Shown here in pieces: positions 44,533 through 57,749 of a stretch of 64,000 nucleotides of DNA (its first letter is position 1; each line of letters starts with the position of its first letter). Below the pieces are notes generated by a model. That model saw only the letters and a program-made list of their open reading frames with translations, was not told where the DNA came from and ran no database searches. The position numbers were made by a program, and so were the translations under genes. Source of the DNA: Phallus indusiatus (taxonomy: Eukaryota; Basidiomycota; Agaricomycetes; Phallales; Phallaceae); the NCBI GenBank assembly GCA_027605045.1, contig JAQFWX010000028.1:124001-188000 (forward strand), given 5' to 3'.

Positions 44533-47368
44533 TTTTGCAGAAACGAAATGGTATTCGATAAGAGAAGAGTAGCCTTCTTGAGTAATTAATCTGCAGATGT
44601 GTATCAGGTTGGTTTTATTCGTTTCCGTAACCCGCTTTGCCAAATTACATGGGGACCGGGAATTGAGACAAAGACAAAAAGGCAGAAGTGAAGCCGGAGC
44701 GTCTTCTAGTCGAGAGACCGTATGACCCCATAGAAAAAAAAACATGGCGAGCGAAATTCATGAAAACTTCCGGAAAAATGTCGAGCGTGGGCGTTGGAGA
44801 AAACCATTTGCACTGTCATCTCGGGCGCGGCGGATTTAGGAGATATCATGTCCGACGTGAGAAATGGAACCGAGAAGCTCCAAGGAGAGAAACTGCCTAG
44901 AAGGAATTATGAGAAATGTCCGGGATTATCAAAGAAATGACAAGGGTAGCAGGACCGGAATGAGGAGAAACCGTAGATTTTAGACGCCTGATCCGCCTCC
45001 CGTAATGTGGGTGCTTATGGAGCATATCCCTTGCGGACTGAGTCTGGATCTTGCCGGGTTCCACCAGTCCGAATGAATTGAGAGCTGCACATCGATGCAG
45101 ACAATATCTCGGCGCTCCGCTCAGGTACTGCAGGCATTTTCTAAGTTGCGGAATCTGTAAACTGCCAACATAATTGTTGATGTAAAAGTTTGCACCATTT
45201 TGTTATTGTCAGATGAATTACAAACGGTGCTCTCGGCCTAAGTGTTAGTATCAAATATTGCGTCAGAGCTCGATTTTTGCTTAATGGATGTCCAGGCAAC
45301 ATGTCGGATAATTGTCAATTATTAGGCGGTTACGATGCGGTACCATCACAGGGTGAGTCTGGCGTCAAGGAGCGTCTCTTGAACGTTAACATCCTTTCGA
45401 TATAAATAGAAAGTTTATATTCATCATCAGAGGAAGAAGGCTATAATGAATCATAGCCTTTAGATTAGACTTTCTAATCAGAGTGACAATTTGATAGAAA
45501 GGTCTCAAACTTTGGGATTTCTGTGACAGCTCTCGTGATTCGGTAATTCACTTTGATCAAACTAAAGGGTTGTATTTACAAAAACAACAACTTCATAAAG
45601 AAAGGTGAAAACGGATCATGTAAATAAGTATGATCTTGAAAACATGACCTTGGGAAAGTGAGATGAGATGACTAATGGGATCCGGACTAACTTTTAGAGT
45701 GAGTGACAACATCTTTGGCTTGCACAAATCAACTTCACCGACAAAATTCTACGAAACGCCTTTGACAGGGCTGTTTTTTTTCGCGTATCATTTTACAGGC
45801 AATAAACACCTTATACCGTATATGCACATACATTTCGATATCAATTAATCAATTAGTGCATTCAAATGTCTATTTTTAACTTTTATACCTTCTTTAAAAA
45901 CGAATACTTGTATGAATTGTGAAGGAGGTATTAGGTATTAACCCAACAATGGGAATGGGCGTTGGCGAAATGGCAAGTAGCAGTCGGCACGCAAATTACA
46001 CCCTCAAAATGCCAGGTATATCTGTATTGAAAAGAACCTCCAATTAGTAAGGATTATTCGATATAGAACAAGTTTAGCGTTCTCAATATTGAACGGTTTC
46101 ACTCATCACAATCTCGGAGTACTTTCGCAAAGATTCCGGCGACATCTCCTAACAGGCATTGTTGGTTGTGGGGCTGTCTCAGAAGCCGATCTCAATGGTG
46201 TCTAACCCGAGGATAGACGCCACAATCTGGTAATTTTGGTAAAAAGTGCATGAACCCTAATACAAATGTTACGATGGAAAGCAAAGCCACTCGCAATATA
46301 TGAATGATAGATCAGAAAATAGCCACCTATCATACCTTCCTCCGGCGTTTTGAAGTTTGATGCCAAACAAAATGCCATAGAGTCTCTTCTCACCTACCTT
46401 TAATATTATAGAGAATCAAAGACGATTCCTTGCGGTATGTTGCAACTTTACACCTCGCTCACCTAGTAAACTAGGGGGCTGATTAATCTGAAATTGCGGA
46501 TGGAAGAACATAAACTGAGGGATGAGAAAATGCATATGTGAGATGAGATACTTTCTCGTTTACCGCCAAAAATGATTGAAGGTCCAACTTTTCTCCGATT
46601 CTCGGAACATATTCAGTGAGGTGGAACTAGATGTGTTTCTCATGAATCAAAATAAAGATCTCATCGAGGTTTGTGTTTCCGGCGAAACTCATGACCAGGA
46701 TGGTCACGAAGTTCACGTCTGGCTTTACTGGCTTTATTTTTTCAAAGTCGGTTCACAGGACAAGTGTGACCTGCGGAAGTCAGAATTTGCCTCCAAAAAA
46801 AATCAATCATGGCACCAATATTTTTATTTGAAGGTATTCACCTGAATCTAGTCATAAACCACGACGGTGTACTTCCATCGTTGATGTTTGCTACGCTCGA
46901 CGCCGCTCTTTTTCACGGAGAACAATGAACATCACGTACACGCTGTATTCAACTCAGCGCGGTGTCCCATGTCACATGTCACACTCAAATTTGTTGCCGA
47001 GCAGACTTGGAGCAGACTCAGGCAGACTCCTTTCAAATTTTCCTTCTATCTTTATTGATTATCGATAAGACGTTCAGATCTTAGGATGGATTTCGTATTT
47101 AACTCTTGATTAGCCCGAAACTTGCATTGTGAAACCGTGGGCTAAAGCTTGGGGAAAGCTACACCGTCTCCGACGTCTCGTTTTTTATCTCCTCGGAAAA
47201 CGGCAAGAATTAGGCCTTTACTCGCCGCGTGATATCGATGCTATGCGTATAGCTAGATAAATTCATTCTTTCCCCATCCCGCTGCGCACATCCACGGAGT
47301 GCTCGCAATATAAATTCGACAGTCACGCCATCTAATCAGCTCAAGTTCAAGCAGATTCCCTTACTAAT
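44533..47368. other. 2.8-kb gene-poor spacer between divergent genes
   Basis: It lies between the 5' ends of the glycosyltransferase and aldehyde dehydrogenase 1. The longest open frames (46576-46845 on +, 89 codons; 46202-46393 on -, 63 codons) match no family I know, and I cannot tell whether either is a small gene. No RNA gene is seen. Confidence 0.35.
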
Positions 47369-49730
47369 ATGACCGCCGTCAGTCAATATACGCCTTTAGA
47401 CGAGATCGACAAGGTATACATTATGATTATCACTCTGGTTATTTCATTATCATGCTTTGCCGTCGACTGATCTTCATGGGAACAGATCTACAAAGAGCTT
47501 ACGACTGCATTCGAATCCGGAAGGACCAAGTCCATCGATTTTCGCAAACAGCAGTTGCTGAGATTTGCCTACATGCTTCGTGATAATGTGGACCGTATCA
47601 TTGATGCAATTTATGAGGATATAGGGAAACCAAAACAAGAAGCTGTCGCGTGCGTTCTTAATCGCCGAGATCATGTTTACACCGCTGATCACGGTTTGAT
47701 TTTTTTTCAGCGCTGATGTCGCAACCATATTGGGAGATACGTTATGGGCCCACAATCATATAGAAGATTGGGTTAAACCTGAACCTGTTGAAAAACACCC
47801 TGTGGATGCTGCTTTTAATCCGGTTTTGATAAAAGAATCGAAAGGTGTGGTGGTGATAATAACAGCTTTTAACTATCCTTTGTTCAATGCGCGAGGAATT
47901 GTGAGCGTCGATCACCCTACAGCTTGAAAAGTTACTTACAAGATGCCTTAGCCTGGAGCTATAGCCGCTGGATGCGCTTTCGTTTGGAAGCCTTCAGAGT
48001 TAATCCCAAAGACAAACGCACTTTTCGCGGAACTTTTTCATAAGTACATGGATGAAGTACGTGAATAACTATCAACAATATTACCACTAGACGTAATATT
48101 TTAAACTATTTTAGAGTTTGTACCGTTTAGTTCAGGGTGCAATTCCAGAAATACAAAAGGTTAATTTGATCTACATCTAATTTGATTTTTCTGATGAAAT
48201 GGCCCAAGTTGCTTTCTTATCAATGGGGTCACAGTAAGTCTGGTCCCTTTTTAAACAAGCGTCAACGCTCAACCTAATCATACCTCGGTAGTTCTTTACG
48301 TAGGTAAGAATAAGTTTTAGTTCTATCATCATTGAAATACTTAAATTCCACCTTTTGCTGCGATAGGGGGTCCAAGAGGAGGGAAAGCAGTCGCAATCGG
48401 AGCGGCAAATACCTTCACTCCCATCACCCTAGAGTTAGGTGGTAAGAACCCCGCCATCCTTCACTCAAGTGCAACGCTGGACATAGCTGCTCGGGTCATA
48501 CTTTGGGGCAGATATAGTAATGCTGGGCAGGTTAGTTCTCGTCCTATCTATCGCGGATGGTAACTGGTTTGACTGATGGACGGCTTCCATCACAGGCATG
48601 CGTCGGCTTGGATTACATTATCGTTTTAGACAAGGACAAAGAAGCTCTTGAGAAAGCATTATTGACAGCTTATCAGAATGCTTATGGAAACAACCCCAGG
48701 GCTTCACTCACGCGTTTGAAAGTTGGTGGGCACTATGATCGTGTCAACGACATGCTGAAAAAAACTAAGGGTGAAAGAATTCGGCATATGATTTCCAGAG
48801 TCGCTTGTTTACGTAACGAACTATTTTCAGGAAAGATCATAGCAGGCGGCGAAACGGATGCAGAAGAGTTTTACATTGCACCGACCATTGTAACGGATCT
48901 CGATTGGGAGGATTCACTCATGCAAGGGTATGTCACTCCTACTACATGACATTACTCGAAGCATCACCCCACCTCATTAATTTAGAGAGGTCTTTGGTCC
49001 GATAGTTTGCATAGTCGGTGTTCCCACTTACGAAGAGGCATTCAGCAAAATCAAGAGATAGTAAGCTTCAATCTTGTTTAGTGGGTCTATATTACATCAT
49101 AATGCTTGTTATTAGTGGCCAACCTCTTGCTGCCTATTGTTTCCATAATGACGAACAATTCGCTGATTATGGTATGTCCGTGAAAAGAGGTTCCCTCAGT
49201 TTGCTGATCCAGACAAACAGCACGGGATAATATTGTTTCCGGAACTTGGGTAGAGAATGAAGCATTAATGCCACACGGAGGTAAATTTCACTTGTATTTT
49301 CAAGCCTATCCCTCAAGAGTAATTACGTTATTCAGCCGTGACTATACCTTTATCTGGGAGAGGTAACTCTGGAAGTAAGTTGCTGTTTCTGCCTAGCGAA
49401 CTTTGCCCCCAACTTAAAGCATTGAAGTGGGCAGAGGATACAAAGGAAAAACGTCATTTGACGAATTCACCTACCTCCGTCCTAGTTGTCGTGTTCCAGA
49501 ACAGTCAGTTATGATCATGATTCATATTTTTATTCATCTTGTCTTACACGAGTCGCACAGGATTGAATTAAACCCCATGTTCCAAGCTCGTTATGCTCCT
49601 TATACGGTAAGCCTTACCTTACTTACAATTTAGGATCTCACTGCCAACACCTTTTCAGAAGGAGAAACTTGCAGGTACCATTAAATTCCTGATTCCGGAA
49701 ATCTCGGCACCACGTCCAGATGGAATTTGA
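47369..49730 (+). CDS. aldehyde dehydrogenase, class-3/fatty-aldehyde type (1)
   Basis: It oxidises aldehydes to acids with NAD(P)+. The ATG at 47369 gives MTAVSQYTPLDEIDK. Blocks in order are DFRKQQLLRFAYMLRDN, WAHNHIEDWVKPEPVEK, VVVIITAFNYPLFNARG, AAGCAFVWKPSELIPKTNALFAELF, LYRLVQGAIPE, then a 25-base exon (48209-48233, LLSYQWGH) and a 12-base microexon (48292-48303). ITLELGGKNPAILH with the catalytic Glu, NAGQ/ACVGLDY with the catalytic Cys (split by an intron), EVFGPIVCI, SGTWVENEA, IPLSGRGNSG and EVGRGYKGKTSFDEFTY follow, and the protein ends PRPDGI. All key residues are present and the exons join. GGPRGGK replaces the usual G-STRVGK loop of its two sisters, so NAD binding or specificity may differ. 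Convergent with copy 2. Confidence 0.83.
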
Positions 49731-51392
49731 ATAACATGTGTGAATAAGTAAATCTCGGGAAAACCCCGTTTGTGTATATGTAGTCGAATATCATGCCACT
49801 GTCGAAAGAACCACCTTAAATCATGGCATATCTATGCTATCGTAATGCTTGTACCACCATGTCTCGATATTCTGCTTATGAGCATAAAGTCGTGGCCTGT
49901 GACAATGTATTTCCGTCAAACGATTGCACTAGCGCTGGTAAACGGAAACTTTGGTGCATAACAAACTACGTATGCATTCGGTAGACGCCTTAGAAAGTTT
50001 TCTGATTGATCAAGCAGCTGCGACGTCTCCAACTTCAACCATGAGGCATTCTTAATATACCCTCTTTTTTTTGAACTTGTTACCAGTTACATGCTCCAGG
50101 TTACATAACAGAAAGTTGGATATCAGTTGACTTTTTTTCTCACTAAATTGGAAATAACGTCCGCAGTATCCAACATGAGTAATACATATAATTCTCGAAT
50201 TTTTCGCCAAACGACTGTTCTGTGCGTTTTCGATAACGATTCGTGGGTATATCGATGCACAGATTACTATTTCGCTTGATGTTAGCGGTCGTTCTTTAAC
50301 GGTATGGACACTGGTCACCAATTCCAATTTCATCGGCGGTAAAAAGTCAATCCCAATGATGGATTGGAAGCCACTACCCGAACAGGTCTAGCAGATTGCT
50401 TGAAGGAAGAAGCGAGGTCGGCATATAAGGCATCGTTGGTCAATATGATCTTTTTTTTCTCGCTCATTGTCGGTCCTTTCTGTTTTTCAATCTAATAAAG
50501 ATACTGCGCTCAGGTTATCTTGTGATACGTCATGTCATGCCTGTCATGATTTAAAGGAGCGATTTTTGAAATACGTTCATGAGACTCTGAAGGAATGTCT
50601 CTATTTATAATTTTCTTTGTTCTTGAAGTGTTCTTCATCAAACTGACATCACTCGCTATTCCATTTTTGGGCCGGGCTCCCCCCAATTTCTTTGTTCTCG
50701 TTCACGTGCGTGTATAAATAGTTGTTGAAGGATAATAAAGCTAGAATTTCCCTTGGCCGTACTTCAAAGGTATGAATTTACTAAATCTACAACTCGTATC
50801 ACTAGTAACCCTTAATTCAACATTGCAGACGATCATATAACTCCATGTTCGAGTCGAAAACTGCTAATACTGTAACTTCATCTCCATCGATAAGATTCTC
50901 GTATTTTCTCGGTTGGATGGGGTATACGAGTGGGATGATATTTGGTGCAAGCAGGTGTTATGTTGCATTTATAGTGCATAACTTTATCAAAAGACCCGTT
51001 GAGATTTGGTAACGTTTTACGAGCTGTTTGCAGATCCAGATAGGTCCAGTAGAGACCCGTTAGACTGCATCATCTCACAGTACCAACAATTCGTACCAAC
51101 GATTCAAGGTGTTGCATCGGTGACGTTCGAACAGGAATACACCAAACATTCACTATAGCTGATGGTTTAAGGAAGCATTGTTAATATTTACGATGCACAA
51201 AACAGTCAGAGAAAGAACAAGACTGTTAGAAGCTCTCAGCAGCTCAGACGGGGGCCGAGTCGCACCAGCTTTAAGACTTAGTCAAATAATGTATAAATAT
51301 ACAAAACGTGAATAGTATATATCCAATTTACAGACGCGATTCGTCACGATGCCTACCCGAAAGTAATTACCTGCTCATGTCTCCTGGACCTT
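49731..51392. other. 1.7-kb spacer between convergent aldehyde dehydrogenases
   Basis: No gene is supported. A 93-codon minus frame (50052-50333) shows no family features. Confidence 0.3.
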
Positions 51393-53710
51393 TCAAATTC
51401 CATCGGGGCGCGGGACTGTAATTTCGGGGATCATGGAAGTAATGATCGCGTATGTTTCGTCCTGGACACGAGTAAGTGTTACATACATATTCCAAACAGG
51501 ATTGGCTTACCGTATAAGGAGCATATCGGCCTTGGATAAGTGGATTGGATTCAACACTGTGTAAGATATCTTTCCATTAATCTATACGTAAATTTCTAGG
51601 GAACACTGACCCTTCAGGAACAGAGCAAAATGGACGGAAATGAGTGAATTCTAGATATGACGTTTTCCCCTTGTACCCCCTGCCCACTGTTGCGCTGAAG
51701 TTATATGACGTATTGGGATGAAACGCCAACGACGACTTACTCCCAGAAGAGCCTCTGCCACATACAGGTAAAACTAACCCTGATAGGTTGTCAGCGTTTC
51801 GTGAGAGGTTAATATTTGGAGAACAGGCAATTTACCGGAGATAGGCAACTGTGTCTCGTTTTCTATCAAACATCCAGAGGTGATATTGTTTCGTGCTATT
51901 GTGTCAGATCAGACAGATGAAGTCATTCCTTGATAGCATGCGCGTACCGTGTTCGGCAAAGGAGGAATCGTTATGAAATATATAAGCGGTAAGTGGCTCG
52001 CCGCTACGCAAGCCTTTGAATATTATGTTAAGCTGGGTGCTTACAGCGACACTTACTGTTTTCGTATATTTTCGAATGCGTTCTCATAATTAGAGACGCA
52101 TATCACAGGAAGAATGGGACCGAATATTTCTCTGCATAGTGGCAAAGGTCAGGTTGGACTCATCTGATATATGTAAATTTACATACTCTTGCACAAGTGG
52201 ATCATCCCAATCAACGTCTATCACAATGGTAGGATCCATATACTTGTCCTCGGCATTAGATTCACCTCCTGCTACGATTTTCCCTATGAACCAAAGGGAA
52301 TAACCAATACTTTCAAACTATTTCGTTTTTCAGGACTCACCTCTGGTTTTCGTTAGCAAGGCATTGAGACGCTCCCATTGCCTACCAGTTTTGAGCAGCG
52401 TCATACGAGTCTTGGGATTGCTACCATAAATATTCTTATACGCAATTTTTAAAGCAGTGACGAAGGCCTCTTTATCCTTTTCTAGGACTACGGTGAAATT
52501 GGGGGAAACACACATCTATGAAACGAGCTAAGCTTTTGAATGTTCAAGGAAGTGAAGATAAAGGTCACCTGGCCAGCATTGAAGAATTTTCCGAACATAA
52601 TACAACGGGCGGCAAGATCCATGTTGGCAGTTGAGTGTACGAGGGCAGGGTTCTGTCCACCTAATTCGAGCGTGATAGGAGTCAAAGTCTGTCCTGACGC
52701 GGCCGCAACTATCTTCCCCACTCTGGTACTACCTTAAGTAATGAAACATAACGAAATTAACATCATGAAAAATAGTGATCCAAGAAAATCAACCAACCAA
52801 CGAAGAGAGCTAAACAGGTAGGTATTGAGCTGTTTGCCTGAGACTAATTAACATGACCTACTGTGACCCCATCTATAGGAAAGTAGCTTTTACGAGCTCA
52901 TGAAACAATCATCATCGTATTAAAATTAGATTTACCTTCATTGTTTGTTCAACTCCACCTTGAACAATACGGTATAGACTCTGAAAAAAATAAAATGAAA
53001 TTGACATCGGCACAATATTTCACCACTTACGGGATCTAAATATTTAGGAAATAACTCTGCTAGGAGTGCATTTGTCTTCGGCGTGAATTCAGAAGGTTTC
53101 AAAACTACCCCGCAGCCGGCGGCCATAGCTCCCGGCTAAATTTCTCAAGATCTCAGCGCTCAATGCTTGATGCACCCACAGAACGCTTACCATTCCTCGC
53201 GCATTGAAAAACGGAAAATTGTATGACATTATATATAACACCACACCCTTTGGTTCTTTGAGCAACACTGGATTAAACGCTGTCTCCGCTGGGTTTTCTT
53301 CAAGTCGATCTGGAAGAACCCAGTCATCGATATGTTCGTAAGCCCACATGATTTCTTGGATCATCGGTGTGATTTCAGAACTACAAAAAGTTATTATCCT
53401 TCCGTTTGTGTTGATATATGAACGTACACAACGGATTCATGTTTCAACTTTCCTTGATCTTCAAAGAGTGCTGCGATTATTCGATCTTTATTATCACGTA
53501 TCATATAGGCGAACTTTACGAGCTCATTCTTGCGGAACTGGATAGACCTAGTCTTTCCAGATCTGAAAGCCGAGGTGAGCTCTCTGTGTATCTGTTCCGT
53601 GTATCATTAGTGAAACCCCGACATAGCAGGCTATGAAAACTTAAAAAACGTAGTCCAGTACATACTTCATCGATTTCGTCAAAGGAAGTATGTTGGTCAG
53701 CGGTACTCAT
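51393..53710 (-). CDS. aldehyde dehydrogenase, class-3/fatty-aldehyde type (2)
   Basis: The ATG at 53710 gives MSTADQHTSFDEIDE. The blocks are RKNELVKFAYMIRDN, WAYEHIDDWVLPDRLEENP, VVLYIMSYNFPFFNARG, AAGCGVVLKPSEFTPKTNALLAELF, LYRIVQGGVEQTMK, a 25-base exon (52862-52886, LLSYRWGH), a 12-base microexon (52798-52809), GSTRVGKIVAAASGQTLTPITLELGGQ with the catalytic Glu, then NAGQ/MCVSPNF with the catalytic Cys just after an intron. Later come GKIVAGGESNAED, YIFHNDSSFAEHG, LPVCGRGSSG and VGRGYKGKTSYLEFT, and the end is PRPDGI. Met before the catalytic Cys replaces the usual Thr. All exons join in frame, so it is probably functional. Closest sister is copy 3, downstream in the same direction. Confidence 0.82.
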
Positions 53711-55461
53711 ATTGAATAGAGGATACTGGTATGTTTGTCCCTCAGACCGTTCAGTTTAAATACCGGTAAAGCCGTTATAGTGCGCACTCCCTATTCTCCG
53801 CGGATCTGGAAGCCGCCTATTACCACGGCGGCATTTGAGCTAGAGATCACCGTACATATTACATACCCTTGCATACCCCATGTACGATAAGTACAAACGG
53901 TACCCGTTAGATGTCCGTCAGGAGATGCCTTCCGTGAGATTTTGATAGGTCAAAATTTCGTCCGTGTCCTTAAAATACGGTCACGGATTCTATAAAACAT
54001 ATTGATTATTTTTGTTCTCTTCTGGACTACTCTTTTGCCCAGATCGGCCCGTTTTTGATACATGTAGTTCTGTGTGCACGTGTAAATACGTTAGTGATAG
54101 GTATGACAGTCACTGAAGTCGAACCGCGATTCTCCGGAATATATTGAGGCAGTTTTGAAACTGGTTCGACTGAGGCAATTCAATGACTTTGAAGCGTAGA
54201 AAATAATCTCATAACGTACGAGAAGTATACCACCTCCATAGTATTTCTAAGCTTTTCAGACTCGTACGTGTCTCCAGCCCTATCTTAGCCCGGCCGCGTC
54301 CCAACACTGTGTTTTTCCAAACCACAATCGGACTGGTTGGATAATTCATTTCGGTCAAGAGTTGGTTTTAGACTGAACAGGGCTCAAGACCGACTTGGCA
54401 AACCGCCATGGCCGCCGCCGGGCGGTCCCGGTGTAGGCTGGTCACGCGGTCACGCGTCACGCCGGACCGGTTTCAAGCCGAGATTCTGACACGTTAGCGC
54501 GAATCGACGATTTACCTCACAATTGGAGGTTATGTTTTCTAGATTAGACACAAGAGATCCAAATACCTGAACCTGAGATACCTGTGTCGTTATGAGGACT
54601 TAGGATAACTACATCGGTGACCAGCTAAGGGCCTAAGGCTGGCCTAAGGTGAGGTGGACATACTGTAAGCGAAGGAAGTCCGAACTTCAATACCAGATAA
54701 AGAGCTGTCTCAAAGAATTCCTGTTAGGAAGTGACACAGTATTGAGGAATTATGATAGTGAAACTGCTGAGCGGCCAGAGATTATAAACTTGAAATACCG
54801 CAACCCAAGCACACGTTCTCATCTGTGATTCTACAGGCAAACATAAACGCGGGTGCTTGAAGGTAAATGCTAACTCTTTTCCCTTGTCTTCCCACTATTT
54901 ACGGTCCACCGCAAACGAGGTGTCATAGTGTTTGTCACTTCATCTTTCAAACTTGGACCTATACGATAGGCTTAGCTATCAAATAAGTTTTTTGCGTTAT
55001 CTTCCAAAATACGATCTTCTTTAATTTGACTGCTACTCAAGGTCACTAGTCACTAGTCACTCCAGTTCAAACCTATTATTTGGACGTTTATCTTCATGGA
55101 TTGTCGAGACTAGTACTGAATTTTCGTTCCTAACTGATCAGAATGTTAAACATATATGACAGGAAAATGTATCGATTGTCGAGACGGTACTTTTAAATAT
55201 TCTCGGGCCCGCTCCTGATTACAATTGCGACTGAACGGGTGTCTAAGTCAATCAGGCCAGAATTTTTGGCTGCAGTAATTGTACTTAAACTTACATAAAT
55301 CCTTTTGGTAGTGGACTTGCGTTGGGTAGGCTCATAGAAAGTCTTCCCCTAATGATAATACAAACATGAACAGGGCTCCATTTGTATATAAATACTCATA
55401 CAAAAAGGGAGTCATCCTCAAGCAATAAAGCTAACATTATCTTTGAAATCCAATACTACGA
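53711..55461. other. 1.75-kb spacer between aldehyde dehydrogenases 2 and 3
   Basis: No gene is seen. A GC-rich patch near 54441-54465 contains GTCACGCGGTCACGCGTCAC, the same GCGTGAC-type unit seen (in reverse complement) in the FunK1 promoters. CACTAGTCACTAGTCACT lies near 55043. Confidence 0.3.
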
Positions 55462-57749
55462 CTAGCACGCCAAAATTCCCTCGGGGATTTCGGCTTTGAT
55501 TTCTGGAATTAACGAAGTGAGAATCGAAAATGTTTCATCCTGGAACAAGTTGTTATTACATTTATATGTACAGAATTTAAGTAGTAACTTACTGTATAAG
55601 GAGCATATCTTCCTTGAACAAATGGTGTTGACTCAATACTATAATACGACATAAGTGTGAAAAAAAAACTAATTTTAGACGAAGAGCTGACCTTTGAGGG
55701 ACACAGCAGAATGGACGAAGGTAAGTGAACTTGAGGAATGATGATTTCCCCTTGAATCCAGTGCCCACTATTACGACGCTTTGAGATGAAGTATTAGCAC
55801 GAACATAGACAACCACTTACGTCCGGACGACCCTCTGCCACATATCGGTAATACCTCTTTTGCAGAATATCAGTGCTATTTCAGAGATGTACTGTGGCGT
55901 TTAAGACTTACCTGAGAGGGACATATGTGTCTCGTTTTCTACCCATGATCCAGAGATGATATTGTTTCGTGCTATTTCTCCGAGTGAGATAGATGAACAG
56001 TTCGCGATATCATAGACATACCATATTCGGCGAACGAAGGATCATTATGAAATAGATAAGCAGAAAGCGATTCTCCGCTGGGAAACAATTAAAAAATGGT
56101 TCATAACTTGAAAGACAATTAACACATACTGTTGTTTTATGTTTTCGAACGCGATTTCAAAATCAGAGACGCAAATGATGGGAAGAATCGGGCCGAAAAT
56201 TTCTCTGCATTACTAGGTCAAAGCTGATTTCAGAGCGTTTTATGAAACGTACTCTTCCATAAGAGAGTCATTCCAACTGACATCTATTACAATTGTAGGA
56301 TCGATGTAACTGTCCTCCGCGTTAGACTCCCCTCCGGCTATGATTTTCCCTGTAAGCCGAGTAAGACAATAGTACCCCTGTTATTTTGTTAATAGGCCTC
56401 ACCTTTGGTGCTTCTCAGCAGGTTATCAAGACGTTCCCATTGTCTGCCAGTCTTCAGTAACGACGTACGGGACTTAGGTTCTGTCCCATAAATGTTTTTG
56501 TACGCAATCATCAAAGCTTCCACAAAAGCTTCTCTATCCTTCTCCAAAATTACGACAAAGTTGGGGGCAACACATGTCTGTGAAAGAGGAACTGAGCTTC
56601 TTGTTGTCAAATGAATTGAAGACAAAAGACCTGGCCAGCATTAAAGAATTTCCCAAACAAGATACAACGAGCGGCAAGATCCATGTTGGCAGTTGAATGT
56701 ACCAGGGCGGGGTTTTGTCCTCCCAGTTCGAGCGTGACGGGAGTCAAAGTTTGTCCGGATGCTGTCGCAACTATTCTGCCCACTCTGGTACTACCTGAAT
56801 TTAAAGGTTAACATCGCGATCCACTAATTTACATTCAACCAACCGATGAAGAGGGCTGGGCAGTCGATTACTTGAGCTCAATTTCTTTCAATAATTTGAC
56901 ACAAGAAAACTCACTTTGGCCCCACCGATACGAAAGTAGCTTTTACTAGTTCATCGACATAATCAACTGACATGCTAAGGTCAACTTTACCTGTGTTGTT
57001 TCTTCGACCGCTCCTTGTACAATACGATACAAACTCTTTCCAAAAAAAATAAATCAACGCAACATAGCAGCATCGTAGGTTGTAACTTACTCGATCCAAA
57101 TATTTGGAAAATAGTTCCGCTAAGAGTGCATTGGTCTTTGGCGTGAACTCGGAGGGTTTCAAAACTACACCACAGCCGGCGGCAATAGCCCCCGGCTAAA
57201 TTTCTCAGCGCTCAATGCTTGATGTTCCCACAGAACTCTTACCATTCCTCGCGCATTGAAAAGAGGGAAATTGTGTGACGTTATATATAACACCACACCT
57301 TTTGGTTCTTTGAGCAACATTGCATTAAACGCTGATTTTGAAGGGTTTTCGTCGAGTGGATCTGGAAGAACCCAGTCATCGATATGTTCGTAAGCCCACA
57401 TGATTTCTTGGATCATTGGTGTAATTTCAGAACTACGAACGTCAGCACCTTTGGGGTTTGAATGTTATTAGAACATACACCACCGATTCATGCTTCAATT
57501 TTCCTTGGTCCTCGAAAAGTGCGTCGATAATGCGATCTTTATTGTCACGGATCATGTAGGCGAGCTTGGCGAGCTCATTCTTTCGGAATTGGATGGATCT
57601 AGTCTTTCCGGACTTGAACGTCGAGGTGAGTTCTTTGTATACCTAACCAACATGTCATCGGTCAAACTGAAAAATAGCAGGCTAATAGAAGCTCAACCTG
57701 TTATCGTACTTACTTGGTCAATTTCCTCAAAAGAAGTGTACTGATCCAT
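55462..57749 (-). CDS. aldehyde dehydrogenase, class-3/fatty-aldehyde type (3)
   Basis: The ATG at 57749 gives MDQYTSFEEIDQ. Blocks: WAYEHIDDWVLPDPLDENP, VVLYITSHNFPLFNARG, VVLKPSEFTPKTNALLAELF, LYRIVQGAVEETTQ, a 25-base exon (56915-56939, LLSYRWGQ), a 12-base microexon (56844-56855), GSTRVGRIVATASGQTL, TLELGGQ with the catalytic Glu, NAGQ/TCVAPNF with the standard catalytic Cys, and EPKSRTSLLKTGRQWERLDNLL. It ends IPEGILAC. It has the most canonical active site of the three. Copies 2 and 3 share most blocks at high identity, indicating tandem duplication; copy 1 is more diverged. The family includes the enzyme that oxidises long-chain fatty aldehydes (yeast Hfd1 class). No C-terminal membrane tail was recognised in any copy. 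Confidence 0.83.

Noticed and set aside
46202..46845. Possible small gene between the glycosyltransferase and aldehyde dehydrogenase 1
   Set aside because: Frames on both strands are short, and neither shows a recognisable motif or convincing splice pattern.
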